Source of the DNA: Sva-07 sp963741755
Lineage (GTDB): Bacteria > Actinomycetota > Acidimicrobiia > Acidimicrobiales > Ilumatobacteraceae
Length of the DNA stretch: 64,000 bases
Direction of reading: 5' to 3'
NCBI GenBank assembly: GCA_963741755.1
Contig: CAVUJG010000001.1
Span: 186,001-250,000, forward strand
Positions 48,806 through 56,366 of the stretch are shown here, in pieces. Position numbers and translations under genes: made by a program. The notes below the pieces were generated by a model. The model saw nothing but the letters and a program-made list of their open reading frames with translations. It had not been told where the DNA came from and searched no databases. Numbering within the stretch: the first letter of the stretch is position 1; each line of letters begins with the position of its first letter.

Positions 48806-49378
48806 TCAGCGCTGGAAGTTCTCGAAGTAGCGGCTCGGGGTGGGGCCTCGCTGGCCCTGGTACTTCGATCCGCTGGCGCCCTTTCCGTACGGATTGTCGG
48901 CGGTCGTGGTCATCTGCATGAAGCTGACCTGGCCGATCTTCATGCCGGGGTACAGCGTGATCGGCAGGCTCGCCACGTTCGCCAGCTCGAGCGTGATGTG
49001 ACCGTCGAAGCCGGCGTCGATGAACCCCGCCGTCGAGTGGATCAGCAGACCGAGCCGACCGAGCGACGACTTGCCCTCGACGCGTCCGACGAGATCGTCG
49101 GGCACACCGATCCGCTCGAGCGTCGACCCGAGGACGAACTCGCCGGGATGCAGCATGAACGGCTCGTCGGAGCCCTCGGGGATCTCGATCAGCTCGGTGA
49201 GGTCGACCATGTCGAGCTTGACGTCGATCACGCCGCGGGTGTGGTTGCGGAAGACCCGGAAGAGGTTGGAGATCCGCACGTCGATCGAGGACGGCTGGAT
49301 CAACGATTCGTCGAGCGGGTCGATCACGATCCGCCCGGCGGCGAGCTGTTCACGAAGGGTGCGGTCGGACAGGATCAC
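48806..49378 (-). CDS. dcd: dCTP deaminase (dUMP-forming type possible)
   Basis: 190 residues from a GTG at 49378 with a GGGGGG ribosome-binding site. Family motifs: ILSDRTLREQLAAGRIVIDP, QPSSIDVRISNLFRVFRNH, FMLHPGEFVLGSTLERI and GRVEGKSSLGRLGLLIHSTAGFIDAGFDGHITLELAN, which has the catalytic Ser/Arg/Glu set, ending SKYQGQRGPTPSRYFENF. It deaminates dCTP to dUTP; actinobacterial relatives are often bifunctional and go on to dUMP, which I cannot distinguish here. Confidence 0.93.
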   Translation of the reverse strand: MILSDRTLREQLAAGRIVIDPLDESLIQPSSIDVRISNLFRVFRNHTRGVIDVKLDMVDLTELIEIPEGSDEPFMLHPGEFVLGSTLERIGVPDDLVGRVEGKSSLGRLGLLIHSTAGFIDAGFDGHITLELANVASLPITLYPGMKIGQVSFMQMTTTADNPYGKGASGSKYQGQRGPTPSRYFENFQR

Positions 49379-49588
49379 GGCCCCCCACGTTAGTGATCCC
49401 CCACCCCACACCCCGTTTGTGTACAGATTCGGGTCGGGTGGGTCGCGCGGGCACCGTCGAGGGCTACCCGGAGCCCGCCGGTGATGTGCCGGCAGGTCTC
49501 CTCCCTGACGTCGCGCACCCGCCACATCGATCGACCGATGATTCGATTCCGATGATTCAGGGCGACGCAACGTGGGAACTCCACGGCC

Positions 49589-50017
49589 ATGAGCGATTCG
49601 AACAACACAGCCGAGCCCTCCGTCGAAGCGCCCGAGGCGACGGTCGATGAACCGGTCGCCGGAGCACCCTCAGACAACACGACGCTCATCGGCGTGCTCA
49701 CAGCGTGGGAAGAGCGCGGTTTCGGCGCGCAGCTCATTGCAACCGACGGCGCTCGCATCCAATGCGTCGAATGCGGGACGGTCTCGCCTGCCTCTGAATT
49801 TCGGGTGGTGGAGACTCGGCGCCTGGAAGGCGCTTCGGATCCTGACGACATGGTCCACGGGATCGCAGCCAACTGTCCGGTGTGCGGGGCAGGCGGCAGC
49901 CTCGTCATCGGATACGGCGCGAGCGCGTCGGATGTCGATGTCGACGTCGCCCACGCCCTGGAAGGTCTCAGCGATGCCCCGGTCCAGACTCCGAGCGCCG
50001 ATCGCTCGTCGCACTGA
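49589..50017 (+). CDS. Hypothetical zinc-ribbon-like protein
   Basis: 142 residues from the ATG at 49589. A disordered acidic start (about 30 residues) is followed by a compact domain with two CxxC pairs, IQCVECGTV and NCPVCGAGG, about 40 residues apart, as in a zinc ribbon or rubredoxin-like knuckle. No family recognised. Strong GC3 bias supports coding. It converges with the PAS-PP2C gene. Confidence 0.6.
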   Translation: MSDSNNTAEPSVEAPEATVDEPVAGAPSDNTTLIGVLTAWEERGFGAQLIATDGARIQCVECGTVSPASEFRVVETRRLEGASDPDDMVHGIAANCPVCGAGGSLVIGYGASASDVDVDVAHALEGLSDAPVQTPSADRSSH

Positions 50018-50106
50018 CGTTGTCGGCACGGACGTCGAGGTGCGAGCAGGTACGTGCATGACTCGAACCGGCGTCGACCACCCACCACTCGTGCGACGGC
50101 CCGTCG

Positions 50107-52302
50107 TCAGCGCGAGCCGAGCCAGCGGAGTGTGACGACCACGACGTCGTCGTCGCCGGCGTGCCGTCGGCGTCTCGGATCAGCTCGTCGACCAATTCGA
50201 CGGTCCCATTCGGGCGCCAGGCGCCGCACCTTCGACGCAACTCGTCGATCCCGTCGGTGATCGCGCTGTCGCGGCGTTCGACCAGACCGTCGGAGTACAC
50301 AACGACCGCCTCGCTGGGCGCCGAGTTGGGTGGTGGCCGCCGTGGGCCAGTTGATGGTCAGTGCGAAACCGAGCGGCGGGACGCCGCCGTCGCCGAGCAC
50401 CTCGACCGTGCCATCGTGACGCACCACCAACGGCGGCGGATGCCCTGCCGTGCAGTAGGCCAGCTCGCCGGTTGCCGTGTCGAGCACGGCGGCCGCCGCC
50501 GTGACGAACTCGACGCCGTCGGGGCCGCAGGCGCAACGATCGAGGGCCTGCAGGATGGCGACAGGGTCGGGGGGGCCGCTCGGGATGACGGCCGCCACGG
50601 CGGCCCTGAGCCGACCCATACGGGCCGCCGCTTCGAGGTCGTGGCCGACGACGTCGCCGACCATCACTGCAACGTGTCCGCTGTCCCAGACCGCAGTGTC
50701 GTACCAGTCGCCTCCGACCTGCATGGCGTCGTCGGCGGCGCGGTAGCGGGCCTCGAGTTCGATGGCGGGGTGCGCCACCACGGCGTCGGGGAGCAATGCC
50801 TCCTGGAGCCGGATCGCGACCGTGCGTTGCTGCTCGTGAGCTGTCACCAGATCGTCGAACAACTCGGCGCGGTCGAGCGACACTCCGGTCTTCTCGGCGA
50901 GATCGTGGAGGAGGGCGAGATCGGACAGCGTGAAGGCATGCTCGCCGCCCCGGCCGACGACGAGCGCTCCGAGAGCATTACGTCGTAGTCCGCGGATGGG
51001 GAGCGCGAGCAGGGTGTCGATCCCGTAGCCGGCCACAACGTCTGCGAGGTGCGGGAATCGCTGCTCGATGTCGGTCGACGAATTGAGGAGCACGGGTTCG
51101 TTCGTCGCGATCGCGTACGGCCCGGGCAGGTCGGCGTTGACAGCGACGCCCTGATGAGCTGCGACCTGCTCCTGATTCGCGTCGCGTCCGGCGAAGACCG
51201 CGATGTGTCCGCCCTCGACGAGGTTGACGGCGGACATCCCGAGTTCAAACGCCTCCTCGATCCGATCGAGCACGGCGTGAGCGATCTCCTCACGTGTCGA
51301 GCACACCGCCAGCGCCACTGCGTGCCGTTCGAGGATCTCGGCCTTGAGCCGGGCGTCGCGCTCTCGCTGGAGCAGTGCCTCGCGTTGGCCTTCGGCCTCG
51401 ACGCGTTCGGTGACGTCGACCGCTCCCCCCACGTGACCGAGATAGCCGCCCGCCGCATCGAATTTCGGCCGACCCCAGGTCTCGACGGACCGCCACTCGC
51501 CATCGGCTCGTCTGACCCGAACACAGGTGACGAAGTCAACACGTGCGTCCACTGCCCGAAAGAAGTCCGTCAGGTGGGTGTCGCTGTCGTCGGGATGGGT
51601 TGGAAGTCTCCAATCCGGGTGCGTCACCGCTGTTCGTGTCGCTCCGAAGTACTCGCAGAACGTCTGATTCACGAACGCGAAGACGCCCTTGACGTCGGTG
51701 AGCCACACCATCACCGGGAGCTCGTCGGCGATCTGGCGGATGTCGTCGTCGCGTCGACGGACTGCCTCCTGGGCGCGCCGGCGTGCCGTCTGGTCGGTGA
51801 AGACGATCGCGAATCGGCCGTGCTCGGGCAGGGGCGTCGCCGAAACCTCGTACCATCGATCCATCACCTCGGATCCCTGCTCGAACTGCAAGGTCTCGCG
51901 TCCCAGTCCCACTCGAGCGTACGTATCGACCCAGACCCGTTCGAGTCCCGGTACGAGTTCCAGCGCTGTCCGGCCGACAGGATCGACCAGCCCGGTCATC
52001 GCGGCGAAATGTGAGTTGACCGCATCGAACCGGTAGTCGACCGCCCGGGCGGCGTCGTCATCGTCGACGACCAACGTGCATGCGGCGAAGCCAAGGCCGA
52101 TCGCCTCGATCACCGGCCACAATGCCTCGTCCGCCAGGGCACGCGACGGCGGCTCGTCGGCGCGGGAACGGCCCTCGGGGATCACGGCGCGAATGTACTC
52201 CGTGCGGCCGACCCGACGACACGCCACGAGCGACCCAACGCTGGACCACCACCTGACCCGTCCTCCGGCGGTGTCAGGGTGTTCGTCGATCGTCGGATGC
52301 AA
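50107..52302 (-). CDS. PAS-PAS-GAF-PP2C phosphatase (two compensating frame breaks near the 3' end)
   Basis: 731 residues. Two PAS domains (about residues 60-180 and 195-315, the second with the PAC stretch VRRADGEWRSVETWGRPKFDAAGGYLGHVGGAVDVTERV), a GAF domain (about 330-480) and a SpoIIE/PP2C domain (QVGGDWYDTAVWDSGHVAVMVGDVVGHDLEAAARMGRLRAAV, YCTAGHPPPLVV). Near 50325 the frame shifts so that VVVYSDGLVERRDSAITDGIDELRRRCG is read in another frame. It returns near 50155 to GDDDVVVVTLRWLGSR. One extra C and one missing G would explain both, so the protein is probably intact in reality. It would act as a light/redox- or ligand-sensing switch of the sigma system. The true start may be downstream, for example the GTG of VIPEGRSRADE. 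Confidence 0.8.
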   Translation of the reverse strand: MHPTIDEHPDTAGGRVRWWSSVGSLVACRRVGRTEYIRAVIPEGRSRADEPPSRALADEALWPVIEAIGLGFAACTLVVDDDDAARAVDYRFDAVNSHFAAMTGLVDPVGRTALELVPGLERVWVDTYARVGLGRETLQFEQGSEVMDRWYEVSATPLPEHGRFAIVFTDQTARRRAQEAVRRRDDDIRQIADELPVMVWLTDVKGVFAFVNQTFCEYFGATRTAVTHPDWRLPTHPDDSDTHLTDFFRAVDARVDFVTCVRVRRADGEWRSVETWGRPKFDAAGGYLGHVGGAVDVTERVEAEGQREALLQRERDARLKAEILERHAVALAVCSTREEIAHAVLDRIEEAFELGMSAVNLVEGGHIAVFAGRDANQEQVAAHQGVAVNADLPGPYAIATNEPVLLNSSTDIEQRFPHLADVVAGYGIDTLLALPIRGLRRNALGALVVGRGGEHAFTLSDLALLHDLAEKTGVSLDRAELFDDLVTAHEQQRTVAIRLQEALLPDAVVAHPAIELEARYRAADDAMQVGGDWYDTAVWDSGHVAVMVGDVVGHDLEAAARMGRLRAAVAAVIPSGPPDPVAILQALDRCACGPDGVEFVTAAAAVLDTATGELAYCTAGHPPPLVVRHDGTVEVLGDGGVPPLGFALTINWPTAATTQLGAQRGGRCVLRRSGRTPRQRDHRRDRRVASKVRRLAPEWDRRIGRRADPRRRRHAGDDDVVVVTLRWLGSR

Positions 52303-52501
52303 GGCGGAGCCGGTTTGGCCGGGCTTCAGCGGGGAATCGGTGACGCCATGGCACGCAGCTCCGACAAGTCCAGCTCCAAGAAGTCCACGACCCAGCCTGT
52401 CGCCATTGCCGTCTCGGCCGTGCGTTCAGCAGTCGGTTGAGCCGGTGAGTTCGACGGAGCTCGACGCGACTGGTCCGTCGAGCGTTGGGTACCGTCGTGC
52501 G

Positions 52502-52941
52502 ATGGCGTCGATCGGCGACCCCGACCTCCGTGTCCCGTTCGGAGCGGACACGTCGGCGCCAGCCAACGTTCGAGCGATGCTCGATGACTGGTTGGACCAC
52601 GACGACGAGGGTCGTACGACATTGCGCTCGCAGCGAGCGAACTGGTGACGAACGCCATCTTCCACACCGCCGATGGTGGGGAGTTCAGGCTCTGGGTCGC
52701 AGACGACCTGGTGCGCGTCGAGGTCGTCGACCACGATCGTCGGCCGCCGCGAGTGACGGAACCGAAAGGGCCCGACGGCGGCTTCGGATTGCGGATCGTC
52801 GCCCAGACGAGCGCCGAATGGGGGTGGTACGCGACGAGCGACGGCAAGATCGTGTGGGCGCAGTTCGGCGTGAACCGAACTCCCGAGCGGCAGACAGGAA
52901 CGGCAGCGGCCGCCGGCAACGATCAGAAGCACCGCACTTGA
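52502..52941 (+). CDS. RsbW-like ATP-binding protein (single frameshift)
   Basis: About 146 residues over two frames. MASIGDPDLRVPFGADTSAPANVRAMLDDWLDHDDEGRTT continues after a frame change near 52617 as DIALAASELVTNAIFHTADGGEFRLWVADDLVRVEVVDHD, with the GHKL N-box ELVTN and the glycine boxes RPPRV and GPDGGFGLRIVAQTSAEWGW. The third such kinase within 7 kb. The break is one base in a GTACGACATT context and looks like a sequence error. GGGTA lies 12 bases before the ATG, without a good -35. Divergent from the PAS-PP2C gene. Confidence 0.7.
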
Positions 52942-53118
52942 GGGCAGGCCCGTCGGAGTGACCGCCGCCGAGAATCGGAGAGCAGCGCTCAACTCAGGCA
53001 TGAATCCTCCCGTCAGAGCGTCTGAGCGGTGATCTTCTCAGTTCCGTGTGGCACGGTCATCGCTCAGACCTACGATCCGAGTGCGCTACTCGCCTGGTAG
53101 AGCCGCTATTCTGCCCTC

Positions 53119-53427
53119 GTGACGACGAACCGCCTCCAGCTCTCGAGCCTCGACGGGATCATCGTGCTCAGCGGCGAAGTCGACGCCGAAACCGCACCAC
53201 AGGTCGCGGAGCGCCTCGGCGAATGTGCCCCGGACTCGCAGGTACGACTGGACGTCTCGGCGGTCACGTTCATGGACTCGAGCGCGTTGCGTGTGCTGGT
53301 TGCACAGCATCACCGCCTCGAAGCTGCGGGCGGTCGCTTGGAAATCGTGCAGCCGAGCAGGCCCGTGACGCGCTTGTTCGAGATCACGTCGCTGAACGAC
53401 GTGTTCCACGTGTCGGGTGCCGACTGA
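53119..53427 (+). CDS. STAS-domain anti-anti-sigma factor
   Basis: 102 residues from a GTG at 53119: LSSLDGIIVLSGEVDAETAPQVAERLGEC, VRLDVSAVTFMDSSALRVLVAQHHRLEAAGGRLEIVQPSRPVTRLFEITSLNDVF. The phosphorylatable Ser is in MDSSAL. Probably the substrate of one of the nearby RsbW-like kinases and PP2C phosphatases. Last gene before the tRNA-Gly fragment, so it marks the left border of the chromosomal backbone. Confidence 0.85.
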   Translation: MTTNRLQLSSLDGIIVLSGEVDAETAPQVAERLGECAPDSQVRLDVSAVTFMDSSALRVLVAQHHRLEAAGGRLEIVQPSRPVTRLFEITSLNDVFHVSGAD

Positions 53428-53469
53428 CGGCCGTTGGGCCATCAGGATCGGCCATCCCCGCCCTTTTAG

Positions 53470-53517
53470 GGGTTGGGAGCGGATGACAGGAATCGAACCC
53501 GCGTTCTCAGCTTGGGA
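53470..53517 (-). other. tRNA-Gly(CCC) 3' fragment, attachment-site remnant
   Basis: On the minus strand: TCCCAAGCTGAGAACGCGGG, TTCGATT loop, CCTGTCATCCGC, then TCC. This is the 3' part of tRNA-Gly from the anticodon loop (CCC) to the CCA region; the 5' half is missing. It matches 55981-56027 except for one substitution and one extra base. 3' tRNA fragments arise when an integrase inserts an element at a tRNA gene. Confidence 0.75.
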
Positions 53518-53674
53518 CCTCAGATACACCACAAACACCCTGGTAGACGCACGCAAGGCCAATTTCTGTTGCGTCTGAGCTGGGGTGCTGCTCTTAAATT
53601 GTGACCGCTGACGACCTCTTGGTCATGGAGGCGCATGATCAGCTGCCGACGCTTCAAGCACGGTGGTGGTTGCG

Positions 53675-53917
53675 ATGAAGTACCCGACCAACATGACGAA
53701 CACGCAGTCGGCGCTCGTGAGGGCGATCCTCGCGGCAGAGCCGAAGCGGGGACCGAAGCATGGACGGGACCTGCGGCGTGTCGTCGATGCGATGCTCTAC
53801 GTGACGCACACCGGGTGCCAGTGGGGCTACCTGCCTGCCGACTTCGGCCCGTGGACGCGGGTGTGGTCGCAGTTCCGTCGGTGGAGCGACAACGGCACGT
53901 TCGTGCCCGGTGAACCG
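53675..53917 (+). mobile_element. Truncated IS5-type transposase (N-terminal DUF4096 domain only)
   Basis: From the ATG at 53675 about 80 codons read MKYPTNMTNTQSALVRAILAAEPKRGPK, then RRVVDAMLYVTHTGCQWGYLPADFGPWTRVWSQFRRWSDNGTF, the helix-turn-helix-like DUF4096 domain that starts many IS5-group transposases. After NGTF the similarity ends and the catalytic DDE domain is absent, as the AAA ATPase gene follows head to tail at 53950. No inverted repeats could be defined. A dead IS remnant. Confidence 0.75.
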
Positions 53918-53949
53918 TCGCACCGGCGATGGCCGGCGCAAGGGTCCGG

Positions 53950-55128
53950 TCAGGCCTCGAGCTCGCCGAACGGCAGCGTCGGCTGCGGAATCTCCCCGGT
54001 CAGTTCCTTATGCGCGATCTGTGCAGCATGGCTGCGCAGGTAGTCACGCATGTACGGCAACGCGAAATCGACCCGCCCGTAGCCGGCGGCGACGATGATG
54101 CGTGCGTCGAGCAGCCGCAACCGGTATGTGGACGCGTACTGCGGTGTCACCCCCAACCGCTCCGCGATCTGGCCGGTCTTTGACGGCCCATCGTCCTGCG
54201 CCATCGCCAGCAGGAACGTGCGATCGACATGCGACAGGTCTTTGAGCGCCTCCTCGTGCACCAGCGAACCCATCCGCTTCATCGCCGCCGGGATGCCCGC
54301 GAGGACGTCGTCGACCGTGATCTCCGGCTCGTCACGATGCTGGCGCCAGATGTGGTGCCCGACGAGCTGGATGAGGAACGGGTAGCCGCCGGTCGCTTCG
54401 GCGGCCATGCGCAACGCCTCCTCGCCGATGGTGCGCCCGCTGAGCTCGATGGTTTCACGCATCACCCGGGCGACCTCACCGACACCGACCGAGCCGAGCT
54501 CGTGCCGTTCGGCACGCCGCAGGAATGTGAGCACGTCGTCGTGGAGCAGGTCGCTGACATCAGCCGGCAGGCCGGCGGCGGCGAACGCGATCTCGCGGCC
54601 TTCCCGTATCAGGTGCTGCAACGTCGCGAAGAACTCGCGTGCCTCACCGGAGTCGCGTTTGGCGACCTCGTCAAGGGTGAGCAGCAGCCCGACCCCTTTC
54701 GCAGCGAGCAGGTCGCACAGCCGGGCCAGCTGGTCGCGCAGCCCGGGGGTGGCGACATGGCGCTGCGTCGTCGACCAGTCGAGCCCGCCACCGACCACCG
54801 GCGCCGACACCCCGGTCACCTTGGTGGTCGTCGCCTCCGGGTCCTGTTCGGCGAGCAGCCGGGGGAGCTGCTCGTCGACGAGCCGGCGGATGAACCCGGG
54901 GTGCGCGGTCTCATCGATGGTCAGCCAGCCGAGCTCTGCGGCCTGGTCGCCGACCTCGTTGAGCATCACGGTCTTGCCGGTGCCACGGGCACCCGCGTAC
55001 AAGGTCGCTCGCGCCGGGCTACCGGGCCCGTCCTGGAGCGCTTCGGTGAACTCTGCGATGATGTCGGCACGCCCGGCGAGCACCGGCGGCGACACACCGA
55101 AGCCGGGGGTGAAGGGGTTGCGTGCCAT
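53950..55128 (-). CDS. AAA ATPase with C-terminal winged helix (Orc1/Cdc6-like)
   Basis: 392 residues from the ATG at 55128: NPFTPGFGVSPPVLAGRADIIAEFTEAL, Walker A YAGARGTGKTVMLNEV, Walker B LLLTLDEVAK, sensor-like IAFAAAGLP, ETIELSGRTIGEEALRMAAEATGGYPFLIQLVGHHIW, then a winged helix (DRTFLLAMAQDDGPSKTGQIAERLGVTPQYASTYRLRLLDARII). This resembles a group of actinobacterial ATPases related to archaeal Orc1/STAND proteins; a role in element maintenance is possible but unproven. It reads intact. Three GCTTT(N)GATC repeats lie upstream. Confidence 0.8.
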   Translation of the reverse strand: MARNPFTPGFGVSPPVLAGRADIIAEFTEALQDGPGSPARATLYAGARGTGKTVMLNEVGDQAAELGWLTIDETAHPGFIRRLVDEQLPRLLAEQDPEATTTKVTGVSAPVVGGGLDWSTTQRHVATPGLRDQLARLCDLLAAKGVGLLLTLDEVAKRDSGEAREFFATLQHLIREGREIAFAAAGLPADVSDLLHDDVLTFLRRAERHELGSVGVGEVARVMRETIELSGRTIGEEALRMAAEATGGYPFLIQLVGHHIWRQHRDEPEITVDDVLAGIPAAMKRMGSLVHEEALKDLSHVDRTFLLAMAQDDGPSKTGQIAERLGVTPQYASTYRLRLLDARIIVAAGYGRVDFALPYMRDYLRSHAAQIAHKELTGEIPQPTLPFGELEA

Positions 55129-55155
55129 GGGTGCAGCCTACCGAGGCTTTGTACC

Positions 55156-55213
55156 GCTTTGGATCTTTTGTACCTTTCCAGGTGCTTTCCGATCCTTTGG
55201 ACAGCTTTGGATC
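55156..55213. repeat. Iteron-like repeats upstream of the AAA ATPase
   Basis: GCTTTGGATC at 55156-55165 and 55204-55213, and a degenerate copy GCTTTCCGATC at 55184-55194, in an AT-richer stretch within 90 bases of the ATPase start. They could be operator sites for the ATPase's winged helix or iterons of a replication origin. Confidence 0.5.
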
Positions 55214-55295
55214 GTTTAGAAGTTGTCGGTGAACTGGTCACAGAGCAGCGGCTGGGGACAGTCGGCCTGATGGTGGGACCGGTGCCACGCACACC

Positions 55296-55686
55296 GTGTG
55301 CCACGACCTCTTGTTGTTCCTGTTGCTGTACCTCTACGTGTTCCACGTCGTGGTCGTCTTCTTCGTGCTGCTCGGCATCCTCCACGTCATCGTGCTCATC
55401 GTCGTGTGCAGAGCCGCTGCAGCGCCTTCAGCTGCTGGCCATCTACCGATGCCGCGTGGCTGGTCTCTCCTGGGACGAGATCGGCGACTGGATGCTGCGA
55501 CCGGACGGGGAACCGGGCGGCGTCTCTGGCCAGGCAGCCCAGCGGTGGGTCCAAAGACACGCGGGTCAGGGAATCCCGACGCTTGCTGTCGCAGCCGAGC
55601 CCGAGCAGGTTCTCGATGAGGTGCTGGCCTGGTATCGGTCGGCGCTGCTCGAGTCTGGTGCGCCTCAGCTCGAGCGGTCAGTTTGA
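55296..55686 (+). CDS. Small membrane-anchored HTH-like protein (probable frameshift) of unknown function
   Basis: From the GTG at 55296 one frame reads 36 strongly hydrophobic residues (LLLFLLLYLYVFHVVVVFFVLLGILHVIVLIVV) with every third codon position G or C, a sign of real coding. Near 55410 coding character moves to the next frame: LQRLQLLAIYRCRVAGLSWDEIGDWMLRPDGEPGGVSGQAAQRWVQRHAGQG, then ...VLDEVLAWYRSALLE, stop 55686. The second part looks like a helix-turn-helix of terminase-small-subunit or sigma-region-4 type (AGLSWDEIGDWM). One inserted base would join the two into a roughly 125-residue protein; two separate genes are also possible. Confidence 0.4.
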
Positions 55687-55911
55687 GCACACCGATGCGC
55701 ACGTGCTTACCGTGGAGACGGTGACGGGAGCCAGACGGGGGAAGCGAAGGAAGTTGGAGCGTCCTTCTGCGCTAGCTGACGTTGCCGGCGGTGACGTTCG
55801 TGCGAAGCCCGGCCAATCGTAACGAACAGCTATCGTGAGAGGCCGTCAGACGTTCTCAGGGGAACTCCAGGGGAACTGCCCGGACCAGATCGCAACAAGG
55901 AGCCACCAACC

Positions 55912-56160
55912 ATGACCAACCTGGTCACGGGGCTCAAGCAGCAAATCCCCAGCGTGCGAGCCAGTTTGGCCCAGACGCTCGGGTTGGAGCGGATGACGGG
56001 AATCGAACCCGCGTTCTCAGCTTGGGAAGCTTCGGTTTGTGCACGTCGCCGGCGCTGTGAGCAGGTGAAACGCGGGTTTCGACGCGTGGTTGCGATGGCC
56101 GTGCAGCAAACGTGCAACTATCGCCGATCGACGGTCGGGGTCCGTGACGCTGAGGGGTGA
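55912..56160 (+). pseudogene. Gene 5' end cut by the attachment site
   Basis: A good ribosome-binding site (AAGGAG) precedes ATG 55912: MTNLVTGLKQQIPSVRASLAQTLGL, after which the frame enters the tRNA-Gly fragment at 55981 and reads RMTGIEPAFSAWEAS, the well-known antisense tRNA artefact, then nonsense to 56160. The first 23 codons look like the start of a gene whose remainder was lost or displaced by integration at the att site. Confidence 0.45.
55981..56027 (-). other. Second tRNA-Gly(CCC) 3' fragment, attachment-site remnant
   Basis: On the minus strand TCCCAAGCTGAGAACGCGGG, TTCGATT, CCCGTCATCCGC, TCCAACCC. The T-arm pairs fully (copy 1 has a mismatch). Similarity to a real tRNA extends about three bases further into the anticodon stem than in copy 1 and then stops, so the 5' half is absent. 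It marks the left end of the Wadjet-carrying insertion. An intact tRNA-Gly(CCC) would be expected to the right of the window. Confidence 0.75.
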
Positions 56161-56366
56161 TGCGCTGAGTTTGGAGGAGAGCTCGGCATATCGGCTGAAG
56201 CCATTCGTGCGCCTGGCGGCAAGTTCGCGAGCCGGGGTCGTGGATCTCCGGAAAGCGCCTGCGTCGAGGCCTGCCGACTCCTCCACGGGATTCGTGTCCG
56301 AGCCGTATCGGAAGGGAAGACTTCTGGTGTGACGGTGTCGACGCGATGACGGTCGCAGCGTCGCCT
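56028..56366. other. Region without a recognisable gene
   Basis: 340 bases between the attachment-site fragment and the end of jetD. Open frames here have no family resemblance, no ribosome-binding sites and poor codon bias. Nothing further seen. Confidence 0.5.

Noticed and set aside
52348..52440. Possible 30-residue plus-strand ORF (MARSSDKSSSKKSTTQ...)
   Set aside because: No convincing ribosome-binding site, no conserved feature, lies in the upstream region of two divergent genes.
53474..53515. A functional tRNA-Gly gene
   Set aside because: The acceptor 5' strand, D-arm and half of the anticodon stem are missing in both copies.
55984..56040. Peptide RMTGIEPAFSAWEAS as part of a real protein
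   Set aside because: It is the translation of the antisense strand of the tRNA-Gly fragment, a known annotation artefact.
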